Of a stretch of 64,000 nt of DNA, positions 36,496 through 46,600 are shown piece after piece; the first letter of the stretch is position 1; each line of letters opens with the position of its first letter. Both the position numbers and the translations under genes were made by a program. Under the pieces are notes generated by a model. That model was not told where the DNA came from. It worked only from the letters and a program-made list of their open reading frames with translations, and searched no databases. Source of the DNA: an uncultured Butyricimonas sp. (GTDB lineage Bacteria > Bacteroidota > Bacteroidia > Bacteroidales > Marinifilaceae). The stretch spans positions 1-64,000 of the forward strand of contig CALUMT010000034.1 of the NCBI GenBank assembly GCA_944321845.1, read 5' to 3'.

Positions 36496-39099
36496 CTATT
36501 TTACTTTCATCGCATCACGAATCATACGCAACAAAAACTTGTAATGAGCTTGCGTATTCGCATTTCCCGTATTCTGAGCACGTTTCAACAATTGTTCCGT
36601 TTTCAACAAAAACTCATAATAAAGCGGGGCAATACTTGGGAATTCTGCCCGGATTCTCTCTTGGAATCCCATTCCCATAATCGGAGCCTGTTGCCTCATC
36701 ATCTGTAGTTTAAATTCCTCTGGAGCATGGGCAAAGAAATTGAATATCTCCTGTTTCAAAGATTCCCCGTAAGTCATCGGCTGAGATGCATTTATCGCCA
36801 TCGGTAATTGGGATTTACCTTTACTTGCAATTTCACTCCCATCAATAAGTGTTTTCAACCATGTCATCTGTGCTTCCCGTTGCCAATCAGACAATGATTG
36901 TCTCTTTAATGTCGGGGCGAAGACATAATCATAAACATCCTGAAGATATTCCTCTTGAGTGTATGGATCCTCAGATTTTGAGCAACATAATGCCAGATCA
37001 TCAGCTCCATTGATCAAGCTATAAAGATAACTCTTCCTCAACATTCCGGCAGGACTTCCCATTATAGGTAAGATTTTCATGAACTCCTCATTATCCAACC
37101 AATCCATATCAGACAAAGTAGAAAGCATAAATTGCAGAGCCTCTTTCTGTTTAGCCTTGGATACAGCTTGATACACGGGTAATGGATCTCCCACGTATTT
37201 TTCATTTAGATATATACCCCCAATAAGTGGTCGCACATTGGTAATATACTGTTGAAATTGAGCATATATATTAAAATAAAACACATTACGGAATGCATAA
37301 TCCTTATCGTCTTCATTCACCCAACTATTGAAATTCTCCATCACGTACTTCAAATTCTTAATTCCATACGTGGAAGCCTTTATCGCATCATCACCTAAAT
37401 CTTCTGCCAATGAACTCGGATCGTATGCAGGATAAAGGAACTGTTGTTTTCCGTAATGATACATCGGATCATTCGCTTTCTCACTAATCCATTTATCCAA
37501 AATTGGGACTTCCTCTTCTGAGGTCTTTGCCTCAAATATTGGTTGATAATTCCATCGAATAGCATAATAATCATACACACCAAGAATAGGAGGTGTCAAA
37601 CAAACCCCTTTTTCATAGTCTCCAGGTTGAGCCACATAATTGAATCTGGCATAATCCATAATGGAAGGGGTTGTTCCATACTTTTGCGTGAAGGTTGCGG
37701 AACGCAAAGAATCTGTCGGGAATGCACTAGAGGCTCCCATATTATGCATCAATCCACAACAATGTCCTATTTCATGCCGCACGACATAACGGATGGATTC
37801 ACCCAACACCTCTTCCGGTAATCCAATACCCCTTACACGAGGATCTACTGCCCCGGTTTGAAGCACCCGCCAATTATAAACAAGACTCACCATATTATGA
37901 TACAAGTACACGGAAGCACTCAGGATTTCTCCAGTTCTTGGATCTACCCACGATGGTCCCATGGCATTTTCCATCAAAATAGGAGCATAACGTACACAAG
38001 AATATTTAATATTATCTGGATCAAATTCAGGATCATCAGTCGGGAAAGGACGAGCTTGTACTGCATTCTTAAAGCCAATTTTTTCAAAAGCCAAATTCCA
38101 ATCCTCTATACCCATATAAATATATTTGGCCCACATCTCCGGAAAATTCGGATCCACGTAAAAAATAATAGGTTTTACAGGTTCCACGAGTTCTCCCCGT
38201 TTATAAGCTGCCACATCCTTCGGCTCCAGTCTCCAGCGGTGAGCGTAATAATCAACGTTTACCCGATTGTCTGCCGCCGTGTATTTCATTTTTCCCGTGA
38301 AAAATATTCCGATACGAGGATCTGCCATTCTTGGCCGCATCGGCTTCTCCGGTAATAGGATCAACGAACGTTTAACCAAAGCCGTAAATGGCTTATCTGT
38401 TTGATATTCAAACATTCCCAATGCCCGCATTGTCACCCCAAAAGAAAGATGACTGGAAATGGAAACATTATCCTCGAAAGCCTTGATATCTCCTATAAAC
38501 GAACGTTCCTTTTTGAAGTTCGTGATTCGTAACATCCAACCATAATAAGTACTGGCACTATACGGATCGAACGGATCGATCTCATACCTGTCACTCACGA
38601 AAAAATCTGTCACATCAAAAACGACGGCGGTCTTTTCATTATTCCAACATTTGATCGGGAAGTTTGCGACAATAGCACCAATATTACTTTGATCTATGGC
38701 CCGCTGGATATTCTTATCTTGTGTACCGGCAATCGATACGTTATATACATAACGCATTTGTACGGCACTATCTATTTTCGTGAAATAAATATGCAGTGGA
38801 TCATGAGGTTTCTGCCCGACCAAAGCTTCATTATTATCACTGATTTCCTCTACCGTTGAACCTAAAAGCATCTCTTTCTCCATGAGTTCCAAGGGCATTT
38901 CAAAATACACCTTACCGTCTTTTTTATGTAAGGTAATCATCCCTTTTTTCGTCTCACATCCAGGAGCATTGAATAGTTTATCGTATTCACTCTCCACCTT
39001 CACTGTATCTTGTTTGCTTTTCTTTTTCCTTTCTGCTGCCTGACTTTCAAATATTGGCAACAAAAAGACAAACAACAATAAGGTTATTATTTTATTCAT
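36496..39099 (-). CDS. Zinc-dependent metalloprotease (DUF5117 type), paralogue B
   Basis: An 867-residue exported protein (signal MNKIITLLLFVFLLPIFESQAAE). The metzincin motif HEIGHCCGLMH (442-452) carries three zinc-ligand His and catalytic Glu443; the Met-turn is PSIMDYARFNY (Met481). The N-terminal half (LLGSTVEEISDN, VGQKPHDPLHIYFTK, VVFDVTDFFVSD) is DUF5117, and the region after the Met-turn includes the DUF4953-type C-terminal domain. A close paralogue of the next upstream gene (39123-41732), from which it is separated by 23 bp, which points to tandem duplication. Probably periplasmic or surface-attached; substrate unknown. Confidence 0.93.
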   Translation of the reverse strand: MNKIITLLLFVFLLPIFESQAAERKKKSKQDTVKVESEYDKLFNAPGCETKKGMITLHKKDGKVYFEMPLELMEKEMLLGSTVEEISDNNEALVGQKPHDPLHIYFTKIDSAVQMRYVYNVSIAGTQDKNIQRAIDQSNIGAIVANFPIKCWNNEKTAVVFDVTDFFVSDRYEIDPFDPYSASTYYGWMLRITNFKKERSFIGDIKAFEDNVSISSHLSFGVTMRALGMFEYQTDKPFTALVKRSLILLPEKPMRPRMADPRIGIFFTGKMKYTAADNRVNVDYYAHRWRLEPKDVAAYKRGELVEPVKPIIFYVDPNFPEMWAKYIYMGIEDWNLAFEKIGFKNAVQARPFPTDDPEFDPDNIKYSCVRYAPILMENAMGPSWVDPRTGEILSASVYLYHNMVSLVYNWRVLQTGAVDPRVRGIGLPEEVLGESIRYVVRHEIGHCCGLMHNMGASSAFPTDSLRSATFTQKYGTTPSIMDYARFNYVAQPGDYEKGVCLTPPILGVYDYYAIRWNYQPIFEAKTSEEEVPILDKWISEKANDPMYHYGKQQFLYPAYDPSSLAEDLGDDAIKASTYGIKNLKYVMENFNSWVNEDDKDYAFRNVFYFNIYAQFQQYITNVRPLIGGIYLNEKYVGDPLPVYQAVSKAKQKEALQFMLSTLSDMDWLDNEEFMKILPIMGSPAGMLRKSYLYSLINGADDLALCCSKSEDPYTQEEYLQDVYDYVFAPTLKRQSLSDWQREAQMTWLKTLIDGSEIASKGKSQLPMAINASQPMTYGESLKQEIFNFFAHAPEEFKLQMMRQQAPIMGMGFQERIRAEFPSIAPLYYEFLLKTEQLLKRAQNTGNANTQAHYKFLLRMIRDAMKVK

Positions 39100-39122
39100 A
39101 ATTTTTAGTCTTTACAATTAGA

Positions 39123-41732
39123 TTACTTCAATGCTTTCTCGATCTGATGCAAAAGTAAACGATAATGATTCCTTGTTTCCATGGAAGCATGGTTTACATT
39201 TTTCTCCAGCAATGCTTTTGTCTTTAACAAAAGGCCATAATAAATATGGGATAGCGATGCAGGAACTTCAAAATTAACCGAAACTAAAAATCCGAAACCG
39301 TTCACATCACCAGATATCTGCACATCCCCATCAAATAAATACCGGGTATCAGTACCAAAATCTTGAACACTCCTCTTTTTTACATACTCTGGAATATCAA
39401 TACCTGCAAATTGATCTTTGAAACCCAACATTATCATTCCATTTCCTCCATTTGCAGAACTCTTGCTTATTAATGATTCCACGAAAGCATTCTGTAATTT
39501 ACGATCTGTAACATCCGTCTTTCCTCCCTTCAATGTTGTTGCCCACACGTAGTTATAGATTTCATCCAAACATTCTTCCGGAGTATAAGGATCTTCTGTT
39601 GCTTTGGAAGCACATAATGGTAATTTGCCTGCAGCACTTACAATTTTATCAATGATTTCAGTCTGAAGATCCGAAGCCGGAGAGCCCATTAATGGGAAAT
39701 TCTTAATTAAATCTTTGTTTTCCAACCAGTCCAAATCCCTCACTTGTTTCATCAAGAATTGTAAAGCACGTTGCTGTTTTTCCTTGGACACGCTTTGGTA
39801 ACCCGGAAGCGGATCTCCAACATATCGTTCCGTCAGATATATTCCACCAATATTAAAATACACGTGATTGATATAGCGCACATATTGCTGTATTAACTCG
39901 TTATACAACATAGCTCTATGCGAATAATCCTTATCAACTGAGTCAAACCAGGTATTTAAATTTGGCAGGATATACTTTAAATTATTAATACCATACTCGG
40001 CAGCCTTCATCGCATCATCTCCTAAATCTTCCGTCAAGGCACTGGGATCCAATGTTACAAAAATTTGTTGTTTCCCGTAACGATACATGGGATCTCCTGC
40101 TTTCTCTGCAACCCATTGGTTCAATATCTTCTCCTCATCCTCTGAAGTCTGTGCATCCAAAAGAGGGGAGTAGTTCCATTTTACCAGGAAATAATCATAT
40201 ACACCCAAATCCAACGGTTTCAGTCGAACTCCTCTTTCCTTATCTCCCGGTTGAGCCACGTAATTAAAACGGGCATAATCCATAATCGTTGGAGTGATAC
40301 CGTATTTTTGAGTAAATTCAGGATCCCGTAATTTTTCTACCGGTATAGAAGCAGATGCCCCCATATTATGCATGAATCCCAAACAATGGCCGATTTCATG
40401 AGCTACCACGTAACGGATCGCATCCCCCATAATCTCTTCCGAGAAATTCTTCACACGAACATCTGGATCAGCAGCTCCCGTCTGCAATAATTTCCAACTA
40501 TACAAGATACTTACGATATTATGATACGTGTATACAGAAGCGTTGATAATCTCACCCGTTCTGGGATCAGTCCAAGACGGTCCCATGGAATTAGCCATCC
40601 ACGTTGGAGCGTAACGTACACAGGAATACTTGATATTGTCCGGATCGAATTCAGGATCATCTGTCGGGAAAGGCCGAGCCTGCACGGCATTCTTGAAACC
40701 AATAGCCTCAAAAGCCTTATTCCAATCCTCAACCCCAGCATGAACATATTTTACCCATGATTCCGGGAAATTATTGTCAATATAAAACACAATAGGTTTT
40801 TTCGGTTCCACCAATTTACCGGCACGATAAGCAGCCTCATCTGATGGCTCTATTCTCCAACGATTGGCATAGTATACTGTTGAAGCCCGATTATCATCAC
40901 TCGTATATTTTATCTTACCCGTTGGGAAAATTCCCACACGAGGATCTGCAATACGCGGTCTGGCCGGTTCTTCCGGCAAAAGGATTATACTCCGGCTGGC
41001 AACAACAGTCAAAGGTTTGTCATATTCGAAATACCGTTGTCCCAAGGATATCGTACACAAATAAGACAAATGGCTACGTATCACCACGTTATCTTCAAAA
41101 GCTTTTACTTCTCCCAAAAAAGATCTTTCAGATTGGAATGTTGCTCTCCGTCCTAACATTCCTCCATAAGTATTTGCACTATACGGGTCTATCGGTTCTA
41201 TCGCCTTGTTATCACTCACGAAAAATTTAGTTACATCAAAAACGACAGCACTACTATCCGGACTATAAGCTTCTATTTTATAAGCTCCTAATATCGCCCC
41301 GATATTTGCCTTTTCCAGTGCTCTCTCTATATTTTGGTCTTCCTTGCGGGTAATAGAGTAACGGAATATTTGTCTGATTTGAATGTTGGAGTCAACTTTC
41401 GTAAACTGAATATGTAATGGCTCCGTCGGCTTTTGTCCCACTAATCCATCCCCGTTATCACTGATTTCTGAAATCGTGGAACCCAGCAACATATCCTTAT
41501 TCAAAAGATTCAGAGGCAATTCAAAGTAAAGTTTGTCATCTACCCGATGCAAGGTGATCAACCCCTTGGCTACCACATGCTCTTTTTTAAACAACTTATC
41601 ATACGCGCTTTCTTTTTTCTCTGTCGCTTTCGTCTCGTCTTTCTTCTTCTTTCGAGAAGATGCATCAACATCCACTACAAAGGCCACGCTTAAAAAGCAT
41701 AGCAACAAAAACAATTTACACTTCATAATCAA
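39123..41732 (-). CDS. Zinc-dependent metalloprotease (DUF5117 type), paralogue A
   Basis: An 869-residue exported protein (signal MIMKCKLFLLLCFLSVAFVVDV; the ATG two codons later is also possible). The same architecture as paralogue B: DUF5117 N-terminal half, metzincin zinc site HEIGHCLGFMH (445-455), Met-turn TIMDYARFNYVAQPGD. The segment FPTDDPEFDPDNIKYSCVRYAP is identical in both. The C-terminal 130 residues diverge most, with a Gly-rich GGNGMIMLGF and QISGDVNGFGFLVSVNFEV here. It follows fecR by 97 bp; a stem-loop (CAGTCTG / CAGACTG) without T-run lies in that gap. Confidence 0.93.
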   Translation of the reverse strand: MIMKCKLFLLLCFLSVAFVVDVDASSRKKKKDETKATEKKESAYDKLFKKEHVVAKGLITLHRVDDKLYFELPLNLLNKDMLLGSTISEISDNGDGLVGQKPTEPLHIQFTKVDSNIQIRQIFRYSITRKEDQNIERALEKANIGAILGAYKIEAYSPDSSAVVFDVTKFFVSDNKAIEPIDPYSANTYGGMLGRRATFQSERSFLGEVKAFEDNVVIRSHLSYLCTISLGQRYFEYDKPLTVVASRSIILLPEEPARPRIADPRVGIFPTGKIKYTSDDNRASTVYYANRWRIEPSDEAAYRAGKLVEPKKPIVFYIDNNFPESWVKYVHAGVEDWNKAFEAIGFKNAVQARPFPTDDPEFDPDNIKYSCVRYAPTWMANSMGPSWTDPRTGEIINASVYTYHNIVSILYSWKLLQTGAADPDVRVKNFSEEIMGDAIRYVVAHEIGHCLGFMHNMGASASIPVEKLRDPEFTQKYGITPTIMDYARFNYVAQPGDKERGVRLKPLDLGVYDYFLVKWNYSPLLDAQTSEDEEKILNQWVAEKAGDPMYRYGKQQIFVTLDPSALTEDLGDDAMKAAEYGINNLKYILPNLNTWFDSVDKDYSHRAMLYNELIQQYVRYINHVYFNIGGIYLTERYVGDPLPGYQSVSKEKQQRALQFLMKQVRDLDWLENKDLIKNFPLMGSPASDLQTEIIDKIVSAAGKLPLCASKATEDPYTPEECLDEIYNYVWATTLKGGKTDVTDRKLQNAFVESLISKSSANGGNGMIMLGFKDQFAGIDIPEYVKKRSVQDFGTDTRYLFDGDVQISGDVNGFGFLVSVNFEVPASLSHIYYGLLLKTKALLEKNVNHASMETRNHYRLLLHQIEKALK

Positions 41733-41829
41733 TTAATTAAGATTCATATATACATTACATTAACACGTAGCATCCCCTGCCAGTCTGCACAACAGACTGT
41801 TTTCCCTTTACCAATTCTATTACTTTTAA

Positions 41830-42978
41830 TTATTCCCGCTGAGTTATAATCACGGTTCGATCCTTTAGCACGAACTTAATATTACAAGTCAATTCCAGCA
41901 CCTCGAAGGCTTTCCCTATATCCGTGTATTTGGGTATAAAACCTGTAAAATGAAAATCCTTTACCCGCTGGTTAGCATAAACGACCTCTACGTCATACCA
42001 CCTGACCAACGTTTTCATGACCATTTCCAAACTCTCGTTATAAAAATAGAATTTATCTGAACGCCAAGAAATTGCATTTGTTGCGTTAACCCGCCTCAAC
42101 AACACGCTGTCTTTTCCCACGATCAACTTCTCGTTCGGCTTCAAGGCATACGAATGTTCATCCTTATCCACCTGTACGCTTCCATTCACCAACACGACCG
42201 TACTCGTTTCATTATCCTGATAATTCGAAACATTAAAACTGGTTCCAAGTACACGCACGGAGAAATCCCGTCCTTCCACGATAAAAGGATGCTCCTTATC
42301 AGGACTAACCTCAAAATAGGCTTCCCCTTCCAGGTATACACGTCGTTCCTGTTGGTTAAACACAGAAGGATAACGCAATTTTGTTTCGGAATTCATAAAC
42401 ACCTTCGTGCCATCCGCAAGAACCACTCCATATTCACCTCCACGTTCCGTAACCAACGTATGATAAACAAACTTTTTCCCGGCATTTGCTGCCTCATCAT
42501 ACCGATAACGCAGCAACGACGAATCCGTCTTCAAAAAGACTCCGTTACTGTCACGCATTGCAACAACCCCCTTTCCATCCAAGGCAAGGGTATTTTCTCC
42601 ATCATAAACCAAAAAGGCTTTTCTCGACCCGGGAACCACCTGTTGATGGGCGAATTGCTTCTCTTCTTTACTAAAATACCCACCTTCATTCAAAAAATAA
42701 GCGGCCATTCCGACGATTACCAGCAAACAAGCAGCATAACGGACCACTCTGAAAATAACACGACGTCTCTGACGCCCTTTTACCCGATTCCAGGCTCGTC
42801 TGCTATCTGCACGGGAATAAAGTTCATATTGTTCCAACACGTATCGTTCATTCGACAAACGTTCATAAAGAGAAGCATTCTTCTCCGATTGGGACAACCA
42901 ATCCCGGAAAGATTCGCTTTCCTCTTTCGACAATTGCCCGCACAATGCTTTCAATATGATATCTACAATCTGTTTCAC
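41830..42978 (-). CDS. FecR family anti-sigma factor
   Basis: A 382-residue inner-membrane regulator. The cytosolic N-terminus (1-75) should bind the ECF sigma factor; one TM span lies at about 80-97 (AACLLVIVGMAAYFL). The periplasmic FecR domain spans about 165-262 (YHTLVTERGGEYGVVLADGT, VYLEGEAYFEVSPDKEHPFIV, VRVLGTSFNVSNYQD) and DUF4974 the C-terminal 75 residues (FYFYNESLEMVMKTLVRWYD). It relays occupancy of the STN-containing SusC receptor to the sigma factor encoded upstream. The start lies 73 bp after the sigma gene, and that gap contains the two-part element at 43005-43036. Confidence 0.95.
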   Translation of the reverse strand: MKQIVDIILKALCGQLSKEESESFRDWLSQSEKNASLYERLSNERYVLEQYELYSRADSRRAWNRVKGRQRRRVIFRVVRYAACLLVIVGMAAYFLNEGGYFSKEEKQFAHQQVVPGSRKAFLVYDGENTLALDGKGVVAMRDSNGVFLKTDSSLLRYRYDEAANAGKKFVYHTLVTERGGEYGVVLADGTKVFMNSETKLRYPSVFNQQERRVYLEGEAYFEVSPDKEHPFIVEGRDFSVRVLGTSFNVSNYQDNETSTVVLVNGSVQVDKDEHSYALKPNEKLIVGKDSVLLRRVNATNAISWRSDKFYFYNESLEMVMKTLVRWYDVEVVYANQRVKDFHFTGFIPKYTDIGKAFEVLELTCNIKFVLKDRTVIITQRE

Positions 42979-43004
42979 CTTTTTTCTGTCTTACATTCAC
43001 TACT

Positions 43005-43036
43005 AAGACAAAAAAATTCTCCCCGCGGGTGACAAA
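43005..43036 (-). promoter_or_regulatory. Candidate ECF sigma-dependent promoter upstream of fecR (site A)
   Basis: On the minus strand TTTGTCACCC (43036-43027) is followed after 17 bp by GTCTT (43009-43005), about 27 bp before the fecR ATG. GTCTTA forms an inverted repeat with TAAGAC 10 bp downstream. The same two blocks with the same spacing occur at 47076-47107. The -35/-10-like layout and GTC core fit ECF promoters in general; the assignment is inference. Confidence 0.5.
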
Positions 43037-43051
43037 AGCCGAATATTTTTT

Positions 43052-43609
43052 TCAACGAAAATGAGGAAATAATAAGAACAGAATAAAAAACACATCTTTC
43101 AACCTCTCCTGCAGGAACCTCCGGGCTCTCTGCCGTTGAGTCTTCACCGTGTTTTCCGAGATATTCAACAAAGCCGCCACCTTACTGACCTCCAGCCCCT
43201 CGATATAACTCAACTTAAAAACCTTCTTGCATTCCTCCGGCAAAAGCTCTATCGTCCGAAAAATCTCCTCCATCACCTCACTCTCGATCCGATTCAACAA
43301 ATAATTCTCTTCGGTCAATTCCTCCACCGGGAAAGATTGCATCCTTCCCTCTATATACTTCTGTCGCTTAAGATGATTCATGCAGGCATTATACACGGAA
43401 CTGTACAGGTATGATTTCAATTCTATCGCATTATTCAACACTCTCTTGGAGAAAAGTGAAACGAACACCTCTTGAACGATATCTTCCGCCCCCGCGAAAT
43501 CATCCAGCATCCGGTTGGCAAAAAGACACAACTGAGAATAATAGGCGTGAAATATTTTCTCGTATTCCCGCCTGTCAAAAATTTCCCGTTCCGTTGCACC
43601 ATGCTCCAT
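43052..43609 (-). CDS. RNA polymerase ECF sigma factor (FecI-like)
   Basis: A 185-residue sigma-70 family factor of the Bacteroidota FecI-like type. Region 2 is at about 15-85 (EKIFHAYYSQLCLFANRMLD, AEDIVQEVFVSLF, LKSYLYSSVYNACMNHLKRQ) and region 4 at about 120-175 (LLPEECKKVFKLSYIEGLEV, LLNISENTVKTQRQRARRFL). The ATG at 43609 is preferred over 43654, because a consensus promoter at 43644-43674 puts transcription start near 43637. It heads the cluster through fecR to the SusCD genes and should direct RNA polymerase to the fecR-side promoter when the receptor is engaged. Confidence 0.94.
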   Translation of the reverse strand: MEHGATEREIFDRREYEKIFHAYYSQLCLFANRMLDDFAGAEDIVQEVFVSLFSKRVLNNAIELKSYLYSSVYNACMNHLKRQKYIEGRMQSFPVEELTEENYLLNRIESEVMEEIFRTIELLPEECKKVFKLSYIEGLEVSKVAALLNISENTVKTQRQRARRFLQERLKDVFFILFLLFPHFR

Positions 43610-43643
43610 ACCATCCTGATTAATACACAAAAACTTTCTCTCG

Positions 43644-43674
43644 CAAAAGTACAACCTTTTTCCAAGAATGCAAA
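43644..43674 (-). promoter_or_regulatory. Housekeeping promoter of the ECF sigma gene
   Basis: Minus strand TTTG (43674-43671), 19-bp spacer, TACTTTTG (43651-43644): full match to TTTG / TAnnTTTG. The sigma ATG at 43609 is 34 bp downstream of the -7 box. Confidence 0.75.
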
Positions 43675-43681
43675 TTTCCCC

Positions 43682-46600
43682 TCATTTTACCTTCACCCAC
43701 TTCACCGCATCCGCCACGACCGCCCGGGCATTCATATCCCCGTCCGTACCCCGGTCATCCAGCACCACGCGAGCCTTGCCCGCCGGAAAGTCGTACGTGC
43801 CCAGCGATATCCATCCCTGCGTGTTGAGGTCGTAAAAATCTACCTTCTCGTTCAGCACCACCTCCGTCGCCTCACTTCCGCAATACACGGTATACGTGTA
43901 CATCGCCGAGTTGAACAGGAAGGCGAACACCTCGTATTCCCCTGCCTCCGGGATTTCCACCGTCCACTCCGCCTTGAACTTTCCCCCCCCGTGCGGTTTA
44001 TAATAAGCATCCCGGATAGAATCCCCTTGCAGGGAATTGGCAAACATCCTCGTCCACCGAGTCACCACCCCATCATAGTAGGCATCCCGGTAACGTTCCT
44101 CCGCCATACTCTCCCGGATACGTTCGAGCCACGCCCCCCGGGGACTGATCAATCGGAATCCCTCGTCCCGGTTATCCACGACTATCTCGCCCTCCGCCGG
44201 CTTGAACGCTTCCGGGGACAACTCCCAAACCCCTACCAGCGTGTCCTCCGCCGTCTTCAACCGGTTATTCGTGCGCGCATTCTCCTTGTAAGGAACCAAC
44301 AAACCCGGAACATTCCGGGTAATACCCAGGTTCAACTCGAAACTGTAAAACTGCCCGTCACGGAATTTAATCTCCCGGGCCTCCCCCGGGGGAATGACAT
44401 AATTCCGGATCACGGCACAACTCTCTCCCTCCCGGAAACAACCATATTTCACGGAAATCACGCCACTATCCCGTCCCGTGTTCAGTATCTGGAAATATCC
44501 CCTGAAACGCCGCTCCTCCGTCGGCAGTAGTTCCACGCCCATGTTCTGCACCAGATAGGTTGCCGGTTGCCAATCCCGCCATGCCCGCAAGCCGCGTCCC
44601 AAGTCGCTCCCGAAACGTTCCCTAAACTCTCGGGCAAACACCTCCAAAGGCACCTCCTCCCCCGTATGTCGGCTGTAGAAATCATCCATAAAGTCCTCCA
44701 AATCTTCCTGCACCACATCCTCGCCCAGTACGTTAAATAATTTTCCTGAACTCGTCTCCGAAATTCCCAACAAATCACCGATCAACAACTCTCTATCCCA
44801 CAAGAAGCCCCGCACTCCCTTTTCTAGTAAATAGCTATCTATTTTCCGCTCCCTCTCGGTAGCAATCCCCGCGTGTCTATCCCCCGTTGCCAGGCGATTG
44901 TCGCACAATCGGAAAAACACGTCCACTTCCGGAAACTCCCTCGAGTAAAGCCGGGTATGCCGCCCATCCAATACACCCCTCGTCCTATAAGGTTCCCATA
45001 TTTTATCGGTCGATACCCTGTATTCCCTCAGTTTCAACTGGTATAGAAACGGGTTTTCTTCATGCCAGAGTTCCCCTCCTTTGAATTCACTAACAAGCAC
45101 ACTTAACCTATGCCTTTTACTGCTTTTCCTTTCCTCCAGGGTTCCCGTTATATTATCCTTCAAGTAATACGCATTCACGAGAGACAAGCCCCGTTCCCCG
45201 AGGAACACCATTCCCGGCTGTACCGTCTCCCTTGCCCCCGAGGCCACCCGGTACCAACCCGCGAAAACGGAAGGGGTTTCCACCAACCGTAACGTCTTTC
45301 CCCCCGGGAAATCGTACCAGGCCTGCCCCTTGTAGGTTTCCTCTATACTGCCATTAAAAAACCTATCGGTGGACAACACGTAAGGTCCGTTTCCCCTCCG
45401 CAAAATCTCTTTCGTAACCGTTTCCGCCACCTCCTCCTCGGACAACAATTGGAATGCCGGGGTCAACACGTCGTGCCCCTTGAAGTAATAGAAATCCAGG
45501 TTCAACCCCTGCAACGTCAATCGCCGATGCTCGTACTTTCCCCCGCTCAGGGACAGCCCCTCTATGGGCAAGGGTTGCTCGAACGTCAGCGTGTCACCCC
45601 GCCTCCGGGCAATCCCCTGCGCCAGTACCATCGGCTGCCGCGGTTCCACTACCCGCAGGCGAAATCGGGTAAAATCACCGTAACCGAGAAATGGCTGCAC
45701 CGGGTTCGAGGTCGGTATCGCCACCGGGTACCACCCTGTCTCCGGGGTCAACAGCAGAAACTTGTCGCTCACGAGGGCGTACCGCCGTCCGAAATTCAGG
45801 AAATCGTTCCCCCTCCCCGTCTCTCGGTAATGCAAGTCGGGCATATCCAGGTAGCAATACCGCTCGTCTATCTTTCCCCTGTACACCAGCTCCACCCTCG
45901 CGCTATCACCCGCCGCCAGCCCGTGCCGGAGCACCACCACCTGGTTGTCCCGCTCGAAAGCCACCTCCTTTCCGTCCACCCGCACCTCGCTCACCCGCAA
46001 GCCGGGGTTCAGGAAAAGCACAATGCTCTCCAGCCCCTCCCCGTTCGGATTGCGGGCCATCAGCTCACTCCGTAGAGTAATTTCGCTCCCGTCCTGCCGG
46101 AACTCGATGGCATGACTGCCCACCCGACACGTCCGCTGCTGCCAATGGCGGGCAAAGCTCTCCCTGTAATCCTCCCGCACCGCATCCTCCGCGACATGGT
46201 TACCGATATAGCCCCCCGCCGCCAACACCGCCACCGCAGAAAAGGCCAACCCGAGCCGCCCCAGCCCCCGTTGGCTCCCCACCCCACTCGGCAACCGTTC
46301 TAGCCGGTAGGCACTCCAGTACATCAATCCCACCCCCGCACTCGCAACGAACAACCGCTGCAAGAGGTAAAGCTCAAGATGGGGAAATCCCCACACGTCA
46401 GAAAAGAGGCTCGCCAACGAGACGCCCAGCACGTCGAACGTCCCCCATGCCCACTCCCGCAAGCCCCACGCCGAGAAATAGAGGAACACCAGTCCCGCCA
46501 AAGCCGCCAGCACCCGGGAACGGGTAAGGTAAGCCACGAATACCGTGAAACCAATCATGAAAACCAGCGACGGCAACGTCAGCGTGATAAAATAAAAGAA

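Noticed and set aside
43472-44530. Plus-strand open frame of 352 codons opposite the sigma and permease-fusion genes
   Set aside because: It spans the end of one real gene, a promoter and part of another; it arises from the GC-rich codon bias of the minus strand.
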